Shown piece by piece: positions 57,885 to 64,000 of a stretch of DNA of 64,000 bases. The DNA is from Topomyia yanbarensis (lineage: Eukaryota; Arthropoda; Insecta; Diptera; Culicidae): NCBI RefSeq assembly GCF_030247195.1, contig NC_080671.1:199781125-199845124 (forward strand), read 5' to 3'. The stretch's first letter is position 1. Every line of letters starts with the position of its first letter. Below the pieces are notes generated by a model, which saw only the letters and a program-made list of their open reading frames with translations, was not told where the DNA came from and searched no databases. The position numbers and the translations under genes are program-made.

Positions 57885-60800
57885 GTAGTCCTTCGAGCAA
57901 ATATGCAGGTGATCTAACACTGTCTATGAGCAGAGAAAAGCAATGCCTTTCGTTGTGAAGCTTCTATTTCAAAAAACATCGTAGTCAATCAGTATCATGC
58001 ATTATTACTTCATTGAGCCTATGAAACTATGAAGTATGCATAGTAATGAAGCACGGCCAAACAACTTCACTTCTGATTATAAATGTAAAGAAATGTATGA
58101 AACACAGTACAAACTGCTAGAGGAAACCACATAGTTATCAGTTCTTCGCATCCTGATTTCAATATTGACCATTCTTTTCACATCTTCAATCTGGTTCGAT
58201 TTATAAACTTCGGCATAAGAACGTACATGCGTCTTTGACGGTGGTACTTAGAAAGCGTAATTCGTCATGTTCCGGCACAAAATTATAAAGACGACCGACG
58301 ACGACGAATTATAATAACTTAAACATTTAAACCAACAGAATTTAAAGGTATAATACAATTTCTGTTTATAGCGAGCGTGTTTATTTGTTTACATATACAG
58401 TTCAATCGTAAATCGACCAAAGGGTCTAACTAAGCCGCAATGTCGTTGAATCGAGCAACAGCGATGCCAGATTTACAGACTGTGGACAGATTTGCTACAC
58501 TGAGAAACAAAAATATGCAGAATTAGCATACTTTCATTCACTTCGGTCAAACGCGCGGGAAAAAAAGAGCAGGAAAATTCTACTGTCGCGTCATCTGCAT
58601 GTCAATTTTGTAAACAAAAGTGTGAAGTTAGCAGGAAAAAACGAGAGCTTGAAAAAAAAGAAAAAAAATTCCTGCTAGGTTTGTGAAATGAGCGGGGAAA
58701 AACAACAAAATGGAATCACATAACTGTTAGTAGGCGGAGCTTAAATACCAAAATAAGAAAAAGTTATTTTTTTCTTGCTAGGCTCGTGAAGTGAGCAGGA
58801 AAAAACTTCATAATGGTGTGTAATTTTTGGTGGTCGGCATATCACTTTAGGTCCCGTTAGATTAGTAAACAGATAAGAAAAAAACATCGGTTGAGGATTG
58901 TCAACAATTATTTGACGAACAAGGAATAAGGTTCAAGAATAAGGTAAGAGGAATGCTCTTAAAAAACTTCTATATTTATTACTGTTTGTGAATTATTTCC
59001 AGAAATTCTACTAAAACCAACAACGATACGGTTTTTACAATGTAATGTTGATTGAGTTCGTTTACATATACTCAACCATAAGGCGTCGCTTTGAGCAGAG
59101 CTCGTTCTCCGTAATAATGTAGCATAGGACTGGCACTTACATGTTGCATACGTTTTTTGCGAACTGGACAAGCAAGTCGTGATTTACTGGAATGCTTTAT
59201 TGCCCCGAAGGAAGGATTTTGGATGCAGTGCTAGATGCAATAAACCGGTAAAATATCCTAGCGACTTGGGAGAAAAAGTTATGCAGCCCATTTTAATTGA
59301 TCGTGAGAATTGATTGCTAAACAAAGTCAAGATAATGTTAATTCGCGTACTGGCTTGCTGCATAAGCTAATAAATATTGAACAGTGTAAAGGCTACTAGG
59401 ACCGCGTTGGAAAATGTTTCACGATATCCGGTCCGAACAAGATATTGTTTCCAGCGAATAAGTTTCTGGACGAGCTGAACTGCTTTTTTATACAGTTTTG
59501 TCGATGGTGTCATCTGCTATGGTGCGGATGGAGAATCCAAGATAGATTTGATTACAGTGTTATTCTAAACTAACATCTGTTATCAAGACGGAAAAGTTTC
59601 TTCGCAACTGCTACTACAAAAAGTGAGTAAAGGTAAGTTTGATGCCATTTCTTTTTTCAGCTTTTTGCTTGAGGCAAAACAGTCAGATTCTGTCTCCAAC
59701 TGCTGTTTCGAACCTAATTCAATTTAGAAGCCGAGCAAATGCCGTTTTTGCTTTGGTAATTATTGGTCACAAATGATCGGAATCCGTGTCGTTAAATGTC
59801 TTCCATGTAAAAACAACTGTGCAAAGAGATAATTTAGCGTTTCCTATCATGTTTTATTCTCCCAGTCAGAAGATAGCTAAAAAAGAATTTCTTGCACTAG
59901 GTTTTTGTTGAATCAGTAACTGCTAACAAACTTCACCATTTTTCTGATCCGCAACTTTAACCCATTATTGCACAAATTATTTTAGTAAGTACAGCCAGGT
60001 CTCCTACTACGTGGATTTCTACCGCGCGGTATTGGCTAGTCGGAATCCCCTAGGCGGGATTTCGGCTGATTGGGACAGTGATCGATTATTTCGTCCTTGC
60101 GGTTCTTTTGCAAAGTTGTTATGATTACTTGGACCTACAATTTAGATATTAGGATTCAGGATATCCAAATAGATGAGAACTATTCCTCTAGGGGTGCTAT
60201 GAAGAGAGAATTAATAAGTCGAGTTTCCAGTCGTAAATACGACTATCACTGAAAAGGTTTAACAAGAATGGGTGCTAAATAATTCTGGATTCTGATTGTA
60301 GTGAAAGGTTGTGTTTCTTGCAAAGTTGTCAAGCAAGTCTAGAGCTTTTTGATGATGAAAAGAATAACTCGAAATTGTCTCATCAGACGACGCTATTAGT
60401 GCAAATGCAAATATTCAACATATCCTTTATCAAATATCGTGATTATTTAGAGGGGTACTGTCTTCAGCAAGGTTGCTCGAGAGATCAAGAGCTACCCGAT
60501 GGTGACAGATTAGTTTCGGACGCTATGCACTGCTGAAATATTTTAAAAGTCTAATAAATTAGGAAAAATGTTTTCGGCAAATTTGTTGTGGAAGGCAAGG
60601 GCTACTCAATTACAGACAAATTTTTATTGGAATAGACCCTGGCAGCGCTAGTGAACTTTATTTCCAACCTCTTTATGTTGAGATCATGATAGATTAGAAG
60701 GGAGGTGTTTGTGGCTTTGTTCATCGCCTGATCGGATGCTAAACGACAGTAAATAAAATATTTCAGAACTAATCCACTATGCCGTGCTAGGGAGAATACA

Positions 60801-61740
60801 CTTTCTATATTGCATTTGAATGCCAATGTAGAAGGCTTGGAATAGCCGATAGTGACATTGACAGTGCTAGAGCCTATCAAACATATTTTCATATGAGGCT
60901 GACAAAATCAGGACAAAAAGCCGTCAAAGTTGGGGGTAGATAAAATCGGGGGCCGAACCAGCGAATTTAGGTGAAGGGAAATTTTGCACACGTGTATGAC
61001 CGGTTAGTGGGTTACCAATAGAGGAATTCCACGAAGATCCGTCCGAAAATTTCTAAAATTGTGATCGACCAACTTAGATTCCGATGAAACTTTACAGGCT
61101 TAGCCGGCATGGAAGACTAAACATTTCCTCAATCAATAAGATTATTTTGACTCAAACGCAATTTGTTAAAAGGGCGTAGTCGTTTCTACTTGCAATAATT
61201 TCAAAATTTGTTTGTTCGATTACGCTATTTTATGCAGTAAAACTCCCAGGTTTGGATAAATGAGAAAGGCACAAACGAGCGACCGAAAATAAGAGTCGCA
61301 AGAATAGAACACACTTTGTAAAACCCGCTTCAAATATATGGGAATATAAAACCCGGATAAAAACTTCAAGCATAAAAATCGTACTGCGACTCTTCTCTGT
61401 AAGAGTCAGCATAAAAACCGAAAAAAAATCCGATATTTTTGTAGCCAATTTTTAATCTTCAATTTCACGATATACGGATACTTCTGCGCACGACGTAGGT
61501 ATTCATTTTTAACCAGTTTTCATATTGAGCGTTCATCCTTGCCGAATTTTGTGGTTGAGAATTTTTTAAGCGATGCTAAAGGATAATAATTATTGTCCGA
61601 TTTTTGCGCATGAAATTTGTTTCCGATTTTTATACATCTAAAATACTTAAAGCGGTTTTATAAACCATCTTCTGTCCTTGCGACTTTTATTTTTGGTCGC
61701 TCAATTTCACCACTAGTTGAATTAAAACAAGCTTTTAAAT
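57885..61740. other. Intergenic DNA without a recognised gene
   Basis: No domain motif was found in any frame. 58560-58810 contains diverged direct repeats built on 'gtgaagtgagcaggaaaaaa' and 'ttcctgctaggt', at about 58613-58700 and 58770-58810. 61250-61735 holds end-like stubs of repeat A (gagaaaggcacaaa; accactagttgaattaaaac). Confidence 0.4.
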
Positions 61741-61744
61741 ATTC

Positions 61745-64000
61745 TTTCAGGTGCTGCATTGTCATTACAATCGGCAGATTATCATGGTGCAAATAATAGA
61801 GAACAGCAAATGTAGCCAGGGACTTCGACCAAGGTACTCGCTACCGAGTACTGGGCATCGTCCGTTAAATTCGCATGGATGGACATCTCAAGTGCTGTCA
61901 GTCCGGAAGATTTAGTCTACCCATGTATTTTGCATTTCATTCAGGTAAGTATGGAACGGAAATTCATTGCGTATAAATTAGCTAATATTCAGGAAAATAC
62001 CATTTTAGAATTGCCCGAGCTACCCCAAATGTCCGGACTATCTTTTTTAGCCAGACCGAAATAAGTCAACCGAAGAATACAGAGTAAAATATACTAAGAA
62101 GTATGTCGTGAAAAATGAGCAGGAATTAATCCTTTTTCTACGCAGATGCAGGAGGAGATTCGCAATCGAATGGACGACAAGATGAGGATGACAAAACGAA
62201 TTGGAAGGTGAGAGAGCTATGTTTGGTGTTACCAACGATGATCGCTGTGCATTCGCTGGGCAATGATGGAATAAATTGATGATGGTACCGAGCCCATGTG
62301 ATAGAGATTGTTGACGACAGTAACTACACGATGTTCCTGATCGATAAGGCTTACATCATGAATACACGTTACTCTAACGTGCGCAATCCCAGCCGATTTG
62401 TAACAGGTTCTCCCGACTGCCATCCGATTCTTCATGGCCTGCATTGGACCGACTGGAAATCAAGAAACGTGGTCATCATCTGTTATCCACGTATTCAAGG
62501 TGGCCATCGAGAAGTTTGAATGTTTTTCCATCTCACTTCATGGTCGAAGCGTGAATGACTCAGTGCCGGTCATTCCATGCGCTGGATGTTGAAACGGAGG
62601 ATCCTCTCGTGGAACCAAATTATTCCGGTTCATGTGATACGTATCAGGAAGACCCCAAAGACGACCAATTCCGATCGACCGGTGGTTGCCGACGAAACCA
62701 ATCAACAAGACCATTTTCGTAGGTGTAGCCACCTATGTAGACAACAATGGTATCATCTACCTGCAACTTCCAAGAGATAAGTTCTACTCGAACGGGGAAC
62801 CGTGTCTGGCTAAGTCACATTGGCGACCAGTTCTATCGGGCTGATCCGTAAGGCGATCAGTCCTTGCTGGTACAAGGTCCAATTGGTTGACTATGGCAAT
62901 ATGGAGTGTGACGTGCAGCATCTGCGAAAGAATGTGATTAGCGGCCGCATTTCGATACTGGTCAATAAGTATCGGCTGACCGACGTTGCGCCGATAGATA
63001 CGGACTTGGTTTGGAAAACGGACGTTCTGAATACGATGCATTCGTTGATCGTTGGCAAACAGTGTCAGGTTCAGGTCGATACAGACACTACTAGGGTGCC
63101 ATGCTACCTGAAGGTGACCAGAGTGGTTTCGATTGATGTATCTGAGTACCTGCTAGAGCAACAGTAGATCGAAAAGAAACACGCCGGTTTGTTGATCATC
63201 TATACGACCCGTACATGAATCCTTTTGGCAACAAAAAGCGAGTCTCCTCACCAAAAGGAGGACGGTTGCTTATCGGTGCCAATTTGTACTGGACCCTGAA
63301 AGTGACAGTGAAAGTGTGGACATCCATTCCAATAACCGTGGTCGTTTTAGTAGACAAGAACTGGACGATCTGTTCGACCATTCCGGAGACAACGCTACCG
63401 GAATCGATTTGAATAAGGTGCAGTACTTTTACAGCTTTGGTGATGTTAAGCAGGAACTCGACTCGAACACGGAACACGATGAAGTAGTTGATACGGATAA
63501 AACTAGTGACGAAGTTGGTGCTGGTTGTCTCAAAATGAATGCGTCCTGAAATGTTTCGTTTAATCCGAACGAATTCGATACTTCGACCCAAATATATCCA
63601 CCACTTGAACTGACCCGTCCGACTTTGCACGAATTTCCACAATTTCAGCTGAATGAATCCTCGATGGCGAAAATGTTACGTTCGTTAACATCGAAAGTTT
63701 TCCGATATCGAGAAAAATATTCCATACCTTGTGTTGTTCCAACAAAACAGTTTCTAATGACAGAGTCTCATTGAAGAGTATTTTCCCGTGCGTGCGGAAG
63801 TACGAATTTTCTATGTTGATTACCCTAACAAGGCGACAATCAGCGTGCGAGATATACTCAAATGTCCGGTTAGTTACCGGCGTGTTGCACTGCGAAACGT
63901 TCAGGTGAAACTGCACTCAATTCGAGATAATCTATAAATGCGTGAGTCAGACATAATGATGAAGCTGGTCGAGGTAATCGAAGGTAAGCAGATAAAACGC
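61745..64000 (+). pseudogene. Multi-Tudor-domain protein relic (RNF17/Qin/Tudor-like), runs off the window
   Basis: Tudor domains bind dimethyl-arginine on Piwi proteins and organise germline piRNA granules. Segments in order: MDISSAVSPEDLVYPCILHF before a gtaagt donor at 61945; after an acceptor near 62147, WYRAHVIEIVDDSNYTMFLI with DKAYIMNTRYSNVRNPSRF; IFVGVATYVDNNGIIYLQLP; WYKVQLVDYGNMECDVQHLR and NKYRLTDVAPIDTDLVWKTD; and VRIFYVDYPNKATISVRDIL. At least four Tudor-type units can thus be recognised. The pieces lie in different frames, with stops (for example 62264, 62842, 63165, 63774) and an extra ~45 bp near 62240-62285. That indicates a pseudogene rather than many tiny exons. The exact paralogue cannot be named. 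Confidence 0.7.

Noticed and set aside
61879..63642. Active Tudor gene with many short exons
   Set aside because: Frame changes often fall inside conserved Tudor sequence without GT/AG sites, so decay is the simpler reading.

Overview
This window looks like nuclear DNA of a culicine (Aedes-like) mosquito. Four things suggest it: spliceosomal introns with GT..AG ends, one conserved insect gene (outspread, osp), and a background made almost entirely of nested transposable elements of kinds common in Aedes (Jockey-, R1-, LOA/I- and L1-like LINEs, Ty1/copia, ITm-mariner, foldback MITEs, tRNA-derived SINE), plus long microsatellites and low gene density. No bacterial-style operon, rRNA, or CRISPR array is present. 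The species call is inference; no database search was possible.

Layout. 1-5190: interspersed repeat family 'A' (two copies), a (CATA)n microsatellite, a 116-bp TTAA-flanked element and a 96-bp palindromic MITE. 5200-8918: a mariner transposase fragment (minus) and a Ty1/copia element with tRNA-iMet primer-binding site, gag, protease and integrase but no RT; its integrase carries a 45-bp inverted duplication. 10036-12267: a DNA transposon with ~330-bp TIRs whose transposase remnant is split by a palindromic insertion flanked by a 13-bp duplication. 12713-19710: a third A copy with a 1,156-bp TA-flanked foldback inside its microsatellite, then two broken LINEs on the minus strand and a degenerate 15-16-bp tandem array. 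19735-24373: a TA-type element split by a LINE with RT and RNase H. 24630-26880: foldback and A remnants.

26908-36111 holds the only clearly intact host gene: the 3' part of outspread (MPRIP family), eight exons whose phases all agree, with a PH domain, one giant coiled-coil exon and the natural stop. Its last intron (2.76 kb) holds MITEs. 37000-54000 is again TE-dominated: SINE, TIR elements, two further A copies (one split by a 1,281-bp TA element), R1 and L1 remnants, and a 240-bp near-perfect hairpin.

54357-57713 is the most interesting coding region. It has a short first exon, an intron that is mostly (AT)n, then an exon with two C2H2 fingers and a transposase-like 'HDLLEG' protein interrupted by one in-frame TAA. 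It is followed by SAM-domain exons whose phase also fits the short first exon. The window ends (61745-64000) in a decayed multi-Tudor gene. Most coding-looking matter is selfish DNA in various states of decay; the host genes visible are osp and the Tudor relic, with the ZnF/SAM locus of uncertain status.
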